Positions 43,243 through 54,279 of a DNA stretch of 64,000 bases are shown here, piece by piece. The notes under the pieces are model-generated. The model ran no database searches, was not told the DNA's origin, and saw only the letters and a list, made by a program, of their open reading frames with translations. A program made the translations under genes and the position numbers. Source of the stretch: Paenirhizobium selenitireducens ATCC BAA-1503 (GTDB lineage: Bacteria; Pseudomonadota; Alphaproteobacteria; Rhizobiales; Rhizobiaceae); contig NZ_JAEG01000010.1 of assembly GCF_000518785.1 (NCBI RefSeq), positions 149,806-213,805 on the forward strand. Direction: 5' to 3'. Every line of letters starts with the position of its first letter. Position 1 is the stretch's first letter.

Positions 43243-45411
43243 ATGCAGATTTCTGACATATCCCTCACCAAACGAATCCTGATGTGCGCCGCCATTCCGG
43301 CGCTGCTGGCGGCATGGCTTGCCTACGACCGTATCGCTGAGGGTATCGGCGCCTATCGTTCCGCGACACGTCTTGTGGCTGTCAGCGGAGAGATCTCGGC
43401 GATCGGCGATCTGGTCCATGCCGTGCAAAAGGAGCGCGGCGAAACTGCCGGCGCGCTTGCAATCGCTGATCGGGTGCGGGACGATGCCGTGAACAATGCC
43501 CGCCAGGTGGTCGACGACACCGCCGGGCGGTTGGAACAGATCGCCACCGTCACCAAGGCGCAGTCCGGCGACGAACTGTCGGAGACAATGGCGATGTTGG
43601 CTGACCTGCGCCGGAACGTTGACGGTCGCACGATTGCGCCCACTGAAGCGACGCGGCGCTACAGCGACATCGTCGCCGGCTTCCTGTCCCTGTCGCGAGC
43701 ACTTGGCGATCTGGACTCAGGCAGCGCCATCGCCGAGGAAATCGCCGCCTACAATCTGTTTTCGCAGGCCAAGGAACTGGCGGGCCAGGAGCGGGCGACC
43801 GGCAATAGCGTGATCATGGCTGGCGTCGCCGACGGGGCAGTCCTCTTGCGCCTTTCGAGGCTGTATGGTTCGCAGGTCGCTCTGCTTGAAGAATTTTCAA
43901 CGAATGCGCCGGCCTTTGCCGAAGATGCCAAAACGCTCGGCGTAGCTGCTTCCGGCCCATTTGCCATGATGCGCGAGCGCCTGCTGTCGGCTGGGGTCGG
44001 CTCCGACCTTTCCGCACTCGCCGCTGCCGATTGGCATCGCCTCGCGACCGAGCGGATCGACGCCATGAGGGCGCTGGAACAGAAACTTCTGGAGGCAATC
44101 CGCCAGAATGCGGCTGTCACCGCCGCGGCGGAGGAGCGCGTCTTGATCACGCTTGGCCTCGTGCTCGCCTCCGCCTTTGCCGGTTCCGTGCTGCTGTCGC
44201 TGGCGATCGGGCTTGGCGTCGTCCGGCCGATCAAGCGCCTGACCGCAGCCATTGAACGATTGGCCGACGGCGATGTGAATGTCAGCGTCGGCGAGGCGAC
44301 CGCCAGGGACGAGGTTGGTGCCATGTCGCGGGCGGTCGCGCGCGCGCTCGACGAGGCGCGCCGTCAGGCGGAAAGCCAGAGACAGGAGGATCTCGCTCGC
44401 GGTGCCGAGCGGCAGGCTTTGACTGAAGCGACGGAGAAGGAAAGGGCGGAACGCGCTCGCGCTCTGGAGGGCGCTCTTGGCCAATTGGAAAATGGTCTCG
44501 ACGCACTGTCCTCAGGCGACCTGCGCTACCGGATTGCCACGGCGCTCGATGCCGATTTCGATGGCCTTCGCCTGGTCTTCAACCGATCCGTTGAAACCCT
44601 GGAGCGGCTGGTTTCCATGGCAGGCGGCAATGCTAATGTGATTGATGACGGCTGCACTGGGCTGCGTGGTGCCGCCGACAACCTGGCCCGGCGCACTGCG
44701 GGCCAGGCCGCGGCGCTGGAAGAGGCCGCCGCCGCGCTGGAACAGGTCGCCACCGCCGTCAAGATGTCGTCGAGCGGCGCCGACGAGGCGCAGCAGTCGG
44801 CGGGTCGGGCAAGCCGTGACACGTCAGAGGCGACCGCGATCGTTAACGCGACCGTCGGGGCGATGCATGAAATCGCCCAGTCGTCTGAACGCATCGGCCG
44901 CATCATCACCGTGATCGACGAGATCGCCTTCCAGACCAACCTCCTAGCCTTGAACGCCGGCGTTGAAGCCGCTCGCGCCGGGGAGGCCGGCAAGGGTTTC
45001 GCCGTCGTTGCCCAGGAAGTCCGCGAACTGGCGCAACGTTCGGCCTCCGCCGCCAAGGAGATTAAGTCCCTGGTCGACCAGGCGTCGAGGGATGTGACGA
45101 ACGGCGTCGATCTGGTCGGCCGCACCGGTGAGGCGCTGCATGGCATCGAGCGGCAGATGCAGACCGTTAACCGGCAAGTGCTCGCCATCGCCCAGTCGGC
45201 CAAGGAGCAATCGGTCGCATTGGCGGAGATCACGGCTTCGATCGGCCAGCTCGATCAGATCACTCAGCAGAACGCCAGCATGGTAGAAGAGACCAACGCC
45301 GCCTCGGTGACACTCGCACTGGAAGCGACCAAGCTGCGAGGTCAGTTGGCTGCGTTCAGGACTGGGGGGGCTGAGTTTATCGGACTCCCGCTCCGTTCAG
45401 CGGTGGCTTGA
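43243..45411 (+). CDS. Methyl-accepting chemotaxis protein with NIT-type sensor domain
   Basis: 722 residues. A first helix ([17 protein letters not shown]) and a second ([20 protein letters not shown], about 305-325) enclose a periplasmic domain with [20 protein letters not shown] and [16 protein letters not shown], the pattern of the nitrate/nitrite-sensing NIT domain. HAMP ([20 protein letters not shown]) leads to a signalling domain with the hairpin tip [20 protein letters not shown]. The protein couples a periplasmic nitrogen-oxide-type signal to flagellar chemotaxis. It has an NnrR-type box upstream. Confidence 0.92.
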   Translation: MQISDISLTKRILMCAAIPALLAAWLAYDRIAEGIGAYRSATRLVAVSGEISAIGDLVHAVQKERGETAGALAIADRVRDDAVNNARQVVDDTAGRLEQIATVTKAQSGDELSETMAMLADLRRNVDGRTIAPTEATRRYSDIVAGFLSLSRALGDLDSGSAIAEEIAAYNLFSQAKELAGQERATGNSVIMAGVADGAVLLRLSRLYGSQVALLEEFSTNAPAFAEDAKTLGVAASGPFAMMRERLLSAGVGSDLSALAAADWHRLATERIDAMRALEQKLLEAIRQNAAVTAAAEERVLITLGLVLASAFAGSVLLSLAIGLGVVRPIKRLTAAIERLADGDVNVSVGEATARDEVGAMSRAVARALDEARRQAESQRQEDLARGAERQALTEATEKERAERARALEGALGQLENGLDALSSGDLRYRIATALDADFDGLRLVFNRSVETLERLVSMAGGNANVIDDGCTGLRGAADNLARRTAGQAAALEEAAAALEQVATAVKMSSSGADEAQQSAGRASRDTSEATAIVNATVGAMHEIAQSSERIGRIITVIDEIAFQTNLLALNAGVEAARAGEAGKGFAVVAQEVRELAQRSASAAKEIKSLVDQASRDVTNGVDLVGRTGEALHGIERQMQTVNRQVLAIAQSAKEQSVALAEITASIGQLDQITQQNASMVEETNAASVTLALEATKLRGQLAAFRTGGAEFIGLPLRSAVA

Positions 45412-46478
45412 TGGTACGGTGCTGGCTCACATTGGCCCAAGCAATAAGTCTGGCCATGCCGCCGAGACGCCAGCCTCCTGCCATGGAGCCCTTCCAGGAA
45501 GGCATTATCAGTCGCCAACGCAACGATTGCCGCCGGGACGGGACCGGCCCCCGCGTAAGCTGGGGTCGAGGTTTGACAGCGGTCGCATGCAGGGCTACTG
45601 CGGCGGCAGTGCGGATGGAGCCGTCCATTGTGATGGGGAAGCGGAGCAGGTATGCCGAGAAGACGGCCATCGCCTCGGGGCGTTGGTGGAGGCCCACCTC
45701 GGCGCCATCGCACACTGGGCAAGATCTCGTACTCAAGGCAGGCGGCATGGAACGGGACCATCGCATCGTCTCGCAACATTTCGGTTCACGACCGACTCTC
45801 GCTCGCGACCGATAGACCAAAGTAAATTGGTGAGTATCAGCTTGAAAGATAATATATCTAAGATAGCGGCAAGGTTGATCCTTCGGACTATGCCTGCGTT
45901 TATCTTAGCCCCGGCAGCCTTTTTATGACTCTAAAGTCCTGCGTCGGGGCACATCCCAGCTTCAGAAGGCCTGAGATCGTCAAGACGCGTGCAGCCAGAG
46001 GTCTGAGCTCAAGCCATCAGTTACAAATTCGAGCAAATGCACAATAAATCTGCATATCGAATATTTCCGTTAAGTGGTAATTAACCCTGAATTTGTAGGG
46101 TATTTTTATAAAACAAGATTCGTTTTGTTATCACCATTCTGGTGCCGGCATCCATTTTGTTCAATCAAGTTCTGTTTTCGCGGCATGCCATTTTCATGGC
46201 GTATGCGGGAGGCGCATGTGGAAGAACTGTCCAAACATGTAATTTCTAACGAACGCCCGAACATCGCTGCCATTGCACACTGCGACCTGCAGATAGTTAC
46301 GGCTGGAGCGATCTCTAGCAGATACGGTATCGTTTCGACTGGTGCCCCGCCGGGCGCCTTGCCGGAGTGCTTCCCTCGCTAGCTTCCTGAACCGCAGCGC
46401 GGGCGGTACACACTTCACTACGAAACCCTTCACATATGTTTTTCATCCACCGATCCTTGGATACTGGGAGGTATTCCT
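45412..46478. other. Non-coding or decayed stretch between two chemoreceptor genes
   Basis: About 1.07 kb. The first ~400 bases (45412-45815) are GC-rich and open in more than one frame on both strands, but no frame gives a recognisable protein; it may be a decayed gene. The rest is AT-rich, with GCCCCGGC...GTCGGGGC able to pair around 45907-45945, and likely holds the promoter of the chemoreceptor at 46479. I saw no TTG-N8-CAA box close to that start. Confidence 0.5.
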
Positions 46479-48812
46479 ATGACTTTTCTCGCAAACGCAC
46501 ATCGAACATCGGGTGCAACATTTCAAGTTAACGCGCCACGCAACAGCCGAAAATCCTCGCGCGGCATCCGCAGCACATTATTCTTGATTGTCGCAGCTTT
46601 CATTCTCGGCTTGCTCGGCTTTGCTCTTGTCAGCATGACCACGGCGCTGAATAGCATGCGCACCGCCCAGATGATGCGTGCCAATAATGGCGTGGGAAGC
46701 CTCTTTCTTGAGAGTGCAGGGGCACTCGCAGCGGAGCGAGGCTTGACCAATGCAAGCCTGTCTGCGTCCGCCAAGGCAGACGCGGAACTTCTGGCGGAGG
46801 TCCAGAATTTGCGCAAGCGCAGTCAAGACGCACTTGATGCCGCGCTTGACGAAGTCCGCTCTGCCTCGGATTTCCCCGCAAGGGAAGCCCTGATTTCCAG
46901 GGTGACAACGGACCGGCAAAACCTCCAGCTGCTACGCCAGACCGTTGATGCACAGCTTACCTTGGAACTCTCAGCACGGGACGTGTCCGTTTCGGCCAAA
47001 TGGGTGCCGACGATCACAGCGTTGATCATGACGTCGCAAGAATTGCGTACCGCGGCCCAGATTGTGCCGCCATCGGCACTGGCCCGTACGCAGATCATGC
47101 TAGATCTGAGGCAGGCCATGTGGGTGATCAGCGAATATGCAGGGCGCGAGCGGGCGCTTATTGGGAGCATGCTTGCCCGCAATGCCAAGTTTGATGCCGG
47201 AACGCTGTCGACACTATCCGAACACCGGGGGCGAGTGGAACAGGCATGGGCTCAGGTCGAGGCCTACGAAAAACGCGAATTCGCAAGTCCTCTGATTCTC
47301 ACGGCGATCCAAGAAGCAAAAGCGGCCTATTTCGACAGCTTCGAAAAGGTCCGGGAATTGGTCTACTCCGCGGGCGCCGGCAACGAGATCTATCCCCTCA
47401 GCGCGGTTCAGTGGATGGTAGCGGCGACCAAGGGCATCGACAGTCTCCTACAACTCTCTCAGGCGGTTGGCGAAGCGACCGCGGAATACACGCACTTGAT
47501 CGAGAATAGCGGACGCAACAATGTCATCATCAGTGGCTCGGCTCTAGTCCTGACGCTTGTTCTTGGCGGTTTTGCATTCCGGGTCGTCGCATACCGTGTG
47601 GCAAACCCAATCCAATCCCTGACCATGACGATGTCGCGCTTGGCTGACGGTGACATGGAGGTCGTCATTCCCTCGGTGGAACGTGAAGACGAGGTCGGGC
47701 AGATGGCCCGCGCGGTCGGAGTGTTCCGCGATGCCGCAGTTAATAATCGGCGCCTGGAGGCCGAAGCCCTGGGCAATCGCGAATTGACGGAACAGGAACG
47801 GCGCGAACGGGAAGCGCAAAGGGCTGCCGAAGCGCAGAAACTAAAAGAAGCGACTGACGCGCTTGCTACCGCACTCGGCCAGTTGGCGAAGGGCGACGTC
47901 GGCTATCGTATTGATACGCACTTTGCCAATGATCTCGACAAGCTTCGCCTTGACTTTAACGAGTCGGCGGCCAAACTTGAAGATGCGCTACGATCAGTCG
48001 GCGACAATGCCTCGGCCATTTATGCTGGTTCCGAACAGATCCGCGCGGCGGCCGATGATCTAGCCAAGCGCACGGAGATGCAGGCCGCCTCGGTCGAGCA
48101 AACGGCCGCTGCGATCGAACAGATCACGACCGCCGTCCGCGACACTAGCCGCAGGGCAGGAGAGGCCGGCACCCTCGTGTCCCGTACCCGTGAGCAGGCG
48201 GAGCGCTCTGGCGTCGTAGTCGCACAGGCGGTGGCAGCCATGGGTGCTATCGAGGCATCATCCCACGAGATCAACAACATCATCACGGTCATCGACAATA
48301 TTGCCTTCCAGACGAACCTCTTGGCTCTGAATGCCGGGGTCGAAGCGGCTCGCGCCGGGGACGCGGGTAAGGGATTTGCAGTGGTTGCCCAGGAGGTGCG
48401 GGAACTGGCCCAGCGCTCTGCAAGAGCCGCACAGGAAATCAAGGCATTGATCTTGAGCTCTGCTGGGCAGGTTCAATCGGGCGTCTCACTCGTCGGTGAG
48501 ACCGGTGATGCCCTGCGGTTGATCGTCGGCGAAGTGCAGGAGGTGAACCGCCATGTAGCGGCCATCGTCGAGGCGGCGCGGGAACAGTCCATTGGTCTCG
48601 GGGAGATCAATGAAGCAGTCAATCTGATGGACCAGGGCGCCCAGCAGAATGCCGCTATGGTCGAACAATCGTCCGCCGCCAGTCACAGCCTCGCCCTGGA
48701 AGCGGCTGGTCTCAATCGACTGCTGGCCCGGTTCCGCTTCGGCCAAGCGTCCGCATTGACACAGCCTGCCGCAGCACAGGTTCAGGGCCCGAGATCGGCT
48801 GTGGCCGCCTGA
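46479..48812 (+). CDS. Methyl-accepting chemotaxis protein, second
   Basis: 777 residues, start after GGGAGG. Two helices (IRSTLFLIVAAFILGLLGFA and about 345-367) flank a periplasmic sensor with [31 protein letters not shown] and YPLSAVQWMVAATKGIDSLL. HAMP (SRLADGDMEVVIPSVEREDE) and the signalling hairpin [20 protein letters not shown] follow. The sensor is clearly related to that of the GGDEF-EAL protein next door. AERG and EYAGRER stretches recall NIT domains, so nitrogen oxides are possible signals. A strong hairpin follows at 48848-48870. Confidence 0.92.
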   Translation: MTFLANAHRTSGATFQVNAPRNSRKSSRGIRSTLFLIVAAFILGLLGFALVSMTTALNSMRTAQMMRANNGVGSLFLESAGALAAERGLTNASLSASAKADAELLAEVQNLRKRSQDALDAALDEVRSASDFPAREALISRVTTDRQNLQLLRQTVDAQLTLELSARDVSVSAKWVPTITALIMTSQELRTAAQIVPPSALARTQIMLDLRQAMWVISEYAGRERALIGSMLARNAKFDAGTLSTLSEHRGRVEQAWAQVEAYEKREFASPLILTAIQEAKAAYFDSFEKVRELVYSAGAGNEIYPLSAVQWMVAATKGIDSLLQLSQAVGEATAEYTHLIENSGRNNVIISGSALVLTLVLGGFAFRVVAYRVANPIQSLTMTMSRLADGDMEVVIPSVEREDEVGQMARAVGVFRDAAVNNRRLEAEALGNRELTEQERREREAQRAAEAQKLKEATDALATALGQLAKGDVGYRIDTHFANDLDKLRLDFNESAAKLEDALRSVGDNASAIYAGSEQIRAAADDLAKRTEMQAASVEQTAAAIEQITTAVRDTSRRAGEAGTLVSRTREQAERSGVVVAQAVAAMGAIEASSHEINNIITVIDNIAFQTNLLALNAGVEAARAGDAGKGFAVVAQEVRELAQRSARAAQEIKALILSSAGQVQSGVSLVGETGDALRLIVGEVQEVNRHVAAIVEAAREQSIGLGEINEAVNLMDQGAQQNAAMVEQSSAASHSLALEAAGLNRLLARFRFGQASALTQPAAAQVQGPRSAVAA

Positions 48813-48847
48813 CGGCGCGCCAGCCAGGATTGCCTAACACCAGAATC

Positions 48848-48870
48848 GGACGGGAACGCCGCTCCCGTCC
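48848..48870 (+). terminator. Hairpin after the second chemoreceptor
   Basis: GGACGGGA (48848-48855) and TCCCGTCC (48863-48870) form a perfect stem, 36 bases after the stop. No T-run follows. Confidence 0.5.
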
Positions 48871-49112
48871 TACCATTGCCTCATCGCTCGCAACTGAAGG
48901 ATGAACCGATGTGGGTGCCTCCTTCGGTTGGCGGCGGTATGATGACTGGCAGTCGCCGTGGTGGTGCTCTCGATGGAAGGACGCATTGCCTCAACTGCAC
49001 TTTCGAACGGGCCGGCTCTTGCACGCCACGAACCTGCATTTGCCTCAGGGTAGCCGTCATACCGTCTCTGAAAAAATATTCATTCCTAACGTGACAGCAT
49101 GCAGGAGGATTA

Positions 49113-49148
49113 ATGATGCATATTTTCCTTTTGCGGCACCTGCACTAA
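49113..49148 (+). CDS. Possible 11-residue leader peptide
   Basis: ATGATG preceded at the right spacing by AGGAGG, encoding MMHIFLLRHLH then TAA. It lies in the leader of the GGDEF-EAL gene (48871-49214), which otherwise holds no recognised gene, and is followed by an inverted repeat around ACGGACGTCCGT. The strong ribosome site is the only evidence; translation and function are unproven. Confidence 0.3.
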   Translation: MMHIFLLRHLH

Positions 49149-49214
49149 GCACCAATGACCACCGGAATTTCACAAATATACGGAACGGACGTCCGTCCGT
49201 CGAAGGAATGTACA

Positions 49215-52200
49215 GTGAATACCCAAGGTACTTCTACGATTTATAGTGCAGCTGGCGTCTCGTCGGCGCAGGCGCGCCAGATATCACTGACCATCCGTGC
49301 ACTGCTCTTCTCTATCCTGGCGATCTTCGTGGTCGGACTGCTCTTCGCTGCTTCCGCCAACCTGCTCTCGGCATGGGAAACGATGCGAAGCGCGCGAATC
49401 ATGCACCGCAATGCCGAGATTGGTGGTCTCTTCCTGACCGGTGCCAGGTCCCTTGCCGCCGAGCGGGGCGTTATCAACACGGCGCTTGCTGCGGTCTCCG
49501 CCGCTGATCCGGATAAGGTAGCGCGGATCGCCGAACTGCGACGTCTCGGCGACGTGGCCCTGGCTTCGGCACTCGAAAGCGTGCTCGACGAAACTGATTT
49601 TACCGGCAAAGACGGCCTGATCGCTACCATGAGTGAGGCCCGAGACGCTCTCGTTTCTCTCCGGCGCGACATTGACCGGCAGTTGACGCTTCCCGGCTCG
49701 GCTCGCGATCGGGCCCTTGTCGACCAGTGGGTTCCGGTCGTCACAGCGCTCATCATGTCGCTGCAGGAATTGCACGTCACCGCCCAGGAAGTGCCGGCCA
49801 CGGCACTCGTCCACACACAGATCATGCTCGATCTCCGGCAAGCGCTGTGGGTCGTCAGCGAATATGCTGGCCGCGAGCGAGCGATGCTCGGAAGCATGAT
49901 CGCCCGCCAGCGACGGCTCGATGACGAGAGCCTTGCCACGCTCGCGGAATATCGCGGTCGGCTCGAACAGTCTTGGGTGTCCATTAAGGTGTATGCCGAC
50001 CGCCCCTTCGCCCATCCGGCGGTGCTTCGGACCATCGAGATGGCGAAGGCAGAGTTCTTTGGCGCTTTTGCCACCCTGCGGGAAAGCGTCTATGCAGCTG
50101 GCATCGAGGGACGCCCCTATCCCGTCAACGGCGATGAATGGGTGGTGGCGGCGACCCGCGCCATAGACAGCCTCATTGCCCTTTCGGACGCCACGGGCGG
50201 GGTGACTAGCAATGAGGCCAGCCAGGCCGAGGCGAGCGGCTTCAGGAGCCTCGTGGCGAGCTCTGTCCTGCTGGCTCTCGCCGCAGCGCTTGGTGCTCTG
50301 GCCCTATTCATCGTCGCCACAAAGGTAACCCGCCCGATTCATGCGCTCACCGGCCTGCTGGAAGCGTACAAGACCGCGCTAGACCAGCATGCGATCGTGG
50401 CGATTACCGACCGGCGGGGTAGGATCACCCACGTCAATGAACCCTTCTGTCGCATCAGCCGCTACGGGCGCGACGAGCTGATTGGTCGCTACCACAACAT
50501 CGTCAATTCTGGTCATCACCCACCGGGGTTTTTTACAGCCATCTGGCGCGATATCGCCAATGGCAGGATCTGGCGCGGCGAGATCTGTAACCGAACCAAG
50601 GATGGCCTGCCATACTGGGTCGATACAACCATCGTCCCCTATCTCGACGATGCTGGTCGCATCGACGGCTATGTCTCCATTCGCTACGACATCACTGAAC
50701 GCAAGCAGGCCGAAGCGCATCTGAGCGCGGAGAACGAACGCCGCGAACGGGTCGAAACCCTGCTGCGCGATATCATCGAAACCATTCCGGACGGCATCGC
50801 CGCCTTCGACCCAGATGAGCGCTTGATCCTCAGTAACAAGGCCTATCGTGAACTCCACGGTACGATAGCGCAGGACATCGTGCCGGGCGCGCGGTTCGAG
50901 GACTTGATGAGACTCGCCCTGGAACGTGGGCAGTTCGTGATTTCGAACGACATGGAGGAAGGCGTCGCCAGCTACCTTGCCGCTCGCCTCGCCAAGTTCC
51001 GCCGGCCTACCGGCCCGATAGTCCAGCACCTGCGCGACGATCGCTGGCTGCAGGTGCGCGAACGACGTTCAGCCTCTGGCAACACGGTGGGGGTGCGCAC
51101 CGACATTACCGATCTCAAGCGCGCTGAACTCATCATCAAGCAACAGGCTGAGCATGATCCTCTCACCGGCCTTTACAATCGCTCTGTGCTCGGTGGCTAC
51201 CTGCAGCGGGCCTGCGCTCGCGCTCGACGCGGTGGTTACATGGGCGCGCTTGTGGTTGCCGACCTGGACAGGTTCAAGTCGATCAACGATACGCTGGGAC
51301 ACGATGCCGGGGATGCCCTGCTCCGGGAGGTCGCTGCCCGCTTCGGCGTGGCGCTACGAGCAAGCGATATTATCGTACGCCTCGGCGGAGACGAGTTTGC
51401 CTTCATCCTGCCGAAGGTCGCCAGCCGCGAGTCGCTCGAGCGGCTATTGGGCCGGGTCCGCACCGCCGTTTCGAGACCTGTTGCCATCGGCGCGCACCGC
51501 ATCCTGCCCAATTGCAGCTTCGGCGTCAGCCTGTTTCCCGATCAGGCCAACACGCCCAATGAACTGATGAAGAACGCCGATATCGCCCTCTATGAGGCGA
51601 AGGCCACCAACCGTGGCGGCTGGCGCATCTTCGACAAGGCCATACGCTCGGCCCTGGAGCGGCGCGAAAGACTGGCCGCCGCGCTGAGGGGCGATCTGAT
51701 GGTCGGACGGCTAGCCGTCGCGCTTCAACCGCAGGTCTCGCTCGCTGACGGCAGTCATGTCGGCTTCGAGGCGCTTGCGCGCTGGAATCTCAACGGGCGG
51801 CCGGTTTCACCTGGGGAGTTTATTCCCGTAGCGGAGGAGACTGGCGCTATCATCCCGCTCGGAAGCTTCATGCTGGAAAAGGCGCTCGCCTCGGTCCAGG
51901 CCATGGAGAAGGGAGGCTTCGCCTGCGGCACGATTGGGGTCAACGTGGCAGCGCCGCAGCTGAAGCTCAACGGCTTCGTCGAGCAGGTTGCCGCGATGCT
52001 AAAGCGGTTCCGAATCGCGCCATCCAGCCTCGAACTAGAGATTACCGAGAATGTCCTGCTCGACCGTGCCGTTGATACGATCTTGCCGACACTTGACCAA
52101 CTCGTCCGCCTCGGTGTCAGGATTGCGCTCGATGATTTCGGCACAGGCTACGCCTCACTTATCCACCTCAAGCGCTTTCCGGTGCACCGGCTGAAGATCG

Positions 52201-52490
52201 ACCGCTCCTTCGTCGGCGATATTGAAACCAGCCAGGATAGTGCCGCTATCGCGCGCGCGATCATCGGACTCGCCCATAGCCTTGACCTGCGAGTGGTGGC
52301 CGAAGGTGTAGAGAACGAGCGCCAGCTCGCCTACCTGCGCGCCCACGGCTGCGACTTCGCTCAGGGTTATCTGTTCGGACGGCCGTTGCAGGGAAGCGAA
52401 CTCGACAGCTATATCGCGACCCGCGCCCGGCCCTTCGTGCCGGACCGGTCTAGCGCAAATCTCGTGAGGTCCTTCGCTCATGCCGGCTGA
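49215..52490 (+). CDS. Membrane sensor with PAS, GGDEF and EAL domains (c-di-GMP turnover)
   Basis: 1091 residues from the GTG at 49215, chosen because AAGGA sits 7 bases upstream; the ATG at 49155 has no ribosome site. Two helices flank a periplasmic sensor with [20 protein letters not shown] and [20 protein letters not shown], closely similar to the preceding chemoreceptor. Two PAS-type domains ([31 protein letters not shown]) lead to GGDEF with intact RLGGDEFAF near 720 and EAL with GFEALARWN near 850 and [10 protein letters not shown]. Both catalytic motifs look active, so it could make or break c-di-GMP. Confidence 0.93.
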   Translation: MNTQGTSTIYSAAGVSSAQARQISLTIRALLFSILAIFVVGLLFAASANLLSAWETMRSARIMHRNAEIGGLFLTGARSLAAERGVINTALAAVSAADPDKVARIAELRRLGDVALASALESVLDETDFTGKDGLIATMSEARDALVSLRRDIDRQLTLPGSARDRALVDQWVPVVTALIMSLQELHVTAQEVPATALVHTQIMLDLRQALWVVSEYAGRERAMLGSMIARQRRLDDESLATLAEYRGRLEQSWVSIKVYADRPFAHPAVLRTIEMAKAEFFGAFATLRESVYAAGIEGRPYPVNGDEWVVAATRAIDSLIALSDATGGVTSNEASQAEASGFRSLVASSVLLALAAALGALALFIVATKVTRPIHALTGLLEAYKTALDQHAIVAITDRRGRITHVNEPFCRISRYGRDELIGRYHNIVNSGHHPPGFFTAIWRDIANGRIWRGEICNRTKDGLPYWVDTTIVPYLDDAGRIDGYVSIRYDITERKQAEAHLSAENERRERVETLLRDIIETIPDGIAAFDPDERLILSNKAYRELHGTIAQDIVPGARFEDLMRLALERGQFVISNDMEEGVASYLAARLAKFRRPTGPIVQHLRDDRWLQVRERRSASGNTVGVRTDITDLKRAELIIKQQAEHDPLTGLYNRSVLGGYLQRACARARRGGYMGALVVADLDRFKSINDTLGHDAGDALLREVAARFGVALRASDIIVRLGGDEFAFILPKVASRESLERLLGRVRTAVSRPVAIGAHRILPNCSFGVSLFPDQANTPNELMKNADIALYEAKATNRGGWRIFDKAIRSALERRERLAAALRGDLMVGRLAVALQPQVSLADGSHVGFEALARWNLNGRPVSPGEFIPVAEETGAIIPLGSFMLEKALASVQAMEKGGFACGTIGVNVAAPQLKLNGFVEQVAAMLKRFRIAPSSLELEITENVLLDRAVDTILPTLDQLVRLGVRIALDDFGTGYASLIHLKRFPVHRLKIDRSFVGDIETSQDSAAIARAIIGLAHSLDLRVVAEGVENERQLAYLRAHGCDFAQGYLFGRPLQGSELDSYIATRARPFVPDRSSANLVRSFAHAG

Positions 52491-52759
52491 GATACACATG
52501 ACAAGCAAAGTACGCCGACCCAGCTACCCAGTCGATGGATCAAAAGTCCATTCCCTCGCTGACGAGGTGAGCATCTCTAGGATTGGTTTACCGATTGCAG
52601 TTTCTCCCCTCCTTGAGAGCCGCGAGCGGCCCTTTGCATATCCTAAGCACTCCGAGCTTGAACCTTTACCGGCCCTGGAAGCGATCCCGCGCTCTGAAGG
52701 ACTGCTGCTGCATGAGTGTGGTCGCAAGAGGGCAGACAACAGATCAATGATGGCCGGAC

Positions 52760-52999
52760 AGATGGCCGGCGGTCCGCCGTTCAACGCAGGTTTGTGGTTC
52801 GTCCATCACCCGCAGATAGCGGCTTTGCCTGCGGGCCAGCCAGCGGATGACCTCTTTGAGCCTGCCAAGGGTTCCCAGCGCCGTTTGTAAGCAGAGCTTC
52901 TCGTGTGGCGGCAGCTTGCGCCACTCGTTCGGCGCCAGCAAGAAGCTTCAGGAGCGAAGCGCACAAGCTGGCATGAGCTTCCTCTGGAATGAGTTGTTC
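52760..52999 (-). pseudogene. Decayed cobT fragment
   Basis: Two minus-strand frames together rebuild the CobT N-terminus. One gives LLAGAERVAQAAATREALLT, then the frame shifts to LGRLKEVIRWLARRQSRYLR and VMDEPQTCV, matching CobT (AAAAREEILTKPPGSLGRLE, WLARWQGRYPPVMDDPQVCV) at 33640-34701. Everything after that point is missing. The flanking 52491-52759 shows no recognised gene. Confidence 0.85.
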
Positions 53000-53034
53000 A
53001 TGTTTTCGGGAAGTGCAGGCGCTTCAGAGTGAGA

Positions 53035-53160
53035 AGCTCTTCTTCTGACTTCCAACATGTCCGCACGCAGGCACCTTCCCGCTCGGGAGGAGCCGGACAG
53101 TGAGAAACAATGCCGCTTGACACTCGTGACAGTGGTGGGACCGTTACCACTTCGTCATCG
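53035..53160 (-). promoter_or_regulatory. Degraded cobalamin riboswitch
   Basis: On the minus strand the 3' two-thirds of the element survives: GGTCCCACCACTGTCA, CTCACTGTCCGGCTC in the B12-box place, GCGGGAAGGTGCCTGC and TTGGAAGTCAGAAGA, in the same order as in 34784-34932. The 5' block with GGTGAGAATCCGGGGC is missing and the element begins right after the Crp/Fnr stop. It sits before the decayed cobT and is probably non-functional. Confidence 0.8.
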
Positions 53161-53163
53161 GTT

Positions 53164-53811
53164 TCAATCGGAACCATCTGCGATGAGGGTCAGAGCGCGC
53201 CAGTCTCTTATGTGAACGCCTCGGTGAGTATCCGCCGAAATTGTCTGCTGTCCTATGAGCTGGGTAAAGATGCGGGACACGGTCTCGCCTCTAAGCCCCA
53301 GCCAGCTGCCGATTTCGGGTCGCGTGAGCGGCAGCAAAAGCTTGCCTTGGGCAACGGGGTCAGCGCCAAACTGGAGTGCAAGGTCCATCAACATGGTCGC
53401 AACCCGCTGGACCGCCGTCTTGCCGCATAGGAGCGCCACATGTCGGTGGGAACGATCGAGATTCTCCAAAAGAGATTCGTGGATAATGCGTGCATGTTTC
53501 CGCGCTAGAAGCACTTCAAAGCGGCATTCAATCCGCACCTCGGCTGAATTGGGCGCTCCAGGGTGAACAAAGATGCGGCCCGGCCCGTAGACATCGAGGA
53601 GTTGCACTGGGCCATGGTGCATTCGTCTGCTCAGAATAATACAGCCCTCGTGGATTCGGTAGATTGGCCCGCCAAAAGGTGCCGCGTCGGCAAGCTTCGT
53701 GCCGACACCCAGTGTTTGCAGTGGTGCCGCCATCTTTCGCCGTGTCGTTTTGTTTCCCTGGATGCCGGACACTTCGCGTTCGCCCTGTGATAAAGTCCGA
53801 TTCATCTTCAT
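53164..53811 (-). CDS. Crp/Fnr-family transcriptional regulator (Dnr/NnrR-like)
   Basis: 215 residues from the ATG at 53811 (GAAGG upstream); ATG 53805 is an alternative. The N-terminal cyclic-nucleotide-type barrel (YRIHEGCIILSRRM, LLDVYGPGRIFVHPG) leads to a long helix and a helix-turn-helix with TRPEIGSWLGLRGETVSRIF. The ETVSR recognition helix matches FNR-type TTG-N8-CAA sites. No N-terminal iron-sulfur cysteine cluster is seen, so it is not a classic FNR; Dnr/NnrR-type NO sensing is plausible. It is the best candidate regulator for the boxes in this window. A paralogue at 35148 is broken. Confidence 0.87.
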   Translation of the reverse strand: MKMNRTLSQGEREVSGIQGNKTTRRKMAAPLQTLGVGTKLADAAPFGGPIYRIHEGCIILSRRMHHGPVQLLDVYGPGRIFVHPGAPNSAEVRIECRFEVLLARKHARIIHESLLENLDRSHRHVALLCGKTAVQRVATMLMDLALQFGADPVAQGKLLLPLTRPEIGSWLGLRGETVSRIFTQLIGQQTISADTHRGVHIRDWRALTLIADGSD

Positions 53812-53919
53812 ACGCCTTCTATGGCGGCAGCTAGCCGTCACGAAGCCAGCGGCGCAGAGTAATCAGCCCGGGCATCGGACCCTTTGCTCGCATTAGGCGT
53901 CGAGAAACGTCTTGTTTCT

Positions 53920-53933
53920 TTGAGCCAACGCAA
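53920..53933. promoter_or_regulatory. NnrR-type box ahead of the Crp/Fnr gene
   Basis: TTGAG-CCAA-CGCAA, with a perfect CGCAA half. It begins 109 bases upstream of the ATG at 53811 and could allow autoregulation. Confidence 0.5.
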
Positions 53934-54279
53934 GCAGCTCCGCGATTTCACCTCGAACTACAACGCGCTACGCAGCTGCAGTCATCAATCAGATTGCGGA
54001 TCAGTGGTGCGACCGGGAGAGACGACATCACAACCGATCGAACCGGGAGAAACTGCGGAATCGCATTTGCCTGCGGCATCGTATCTAGCGGTCTTGGTGG
54101 AGCCTCTTGCATGGGCAAATGCCCTTGAAGCAGACCTGCCAAAGAGCCGGCAAGGCCCTTTCTCCTATGTGACAAAAACCGGCGGCACTATACCATCCGC
54201 AGGGTACGCTTGCGTAGAACATTCGAAGCTCAAGCCGCGCGCGGGCAATTGGCGGTGTCAGGTGCCCAGGCGGCTGGGC
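53934..54279. other. Intergenic stretch without recognised gene
   Basis: 346 bases between the Crp/Fnr promoter region and the NnrS stop. Open frames exist on both strands but none resembles a known protein, and base composition is mixed. No hairpin terminator stands out. Confidence 0.5.

Noticed and set aside
45408..45928. Overlapping open frames on both strands between the chemoreceptors
   Set aside because: No frame gives a recognisable protein or good ribosome site; described only as a non-coding or decayed stretch.
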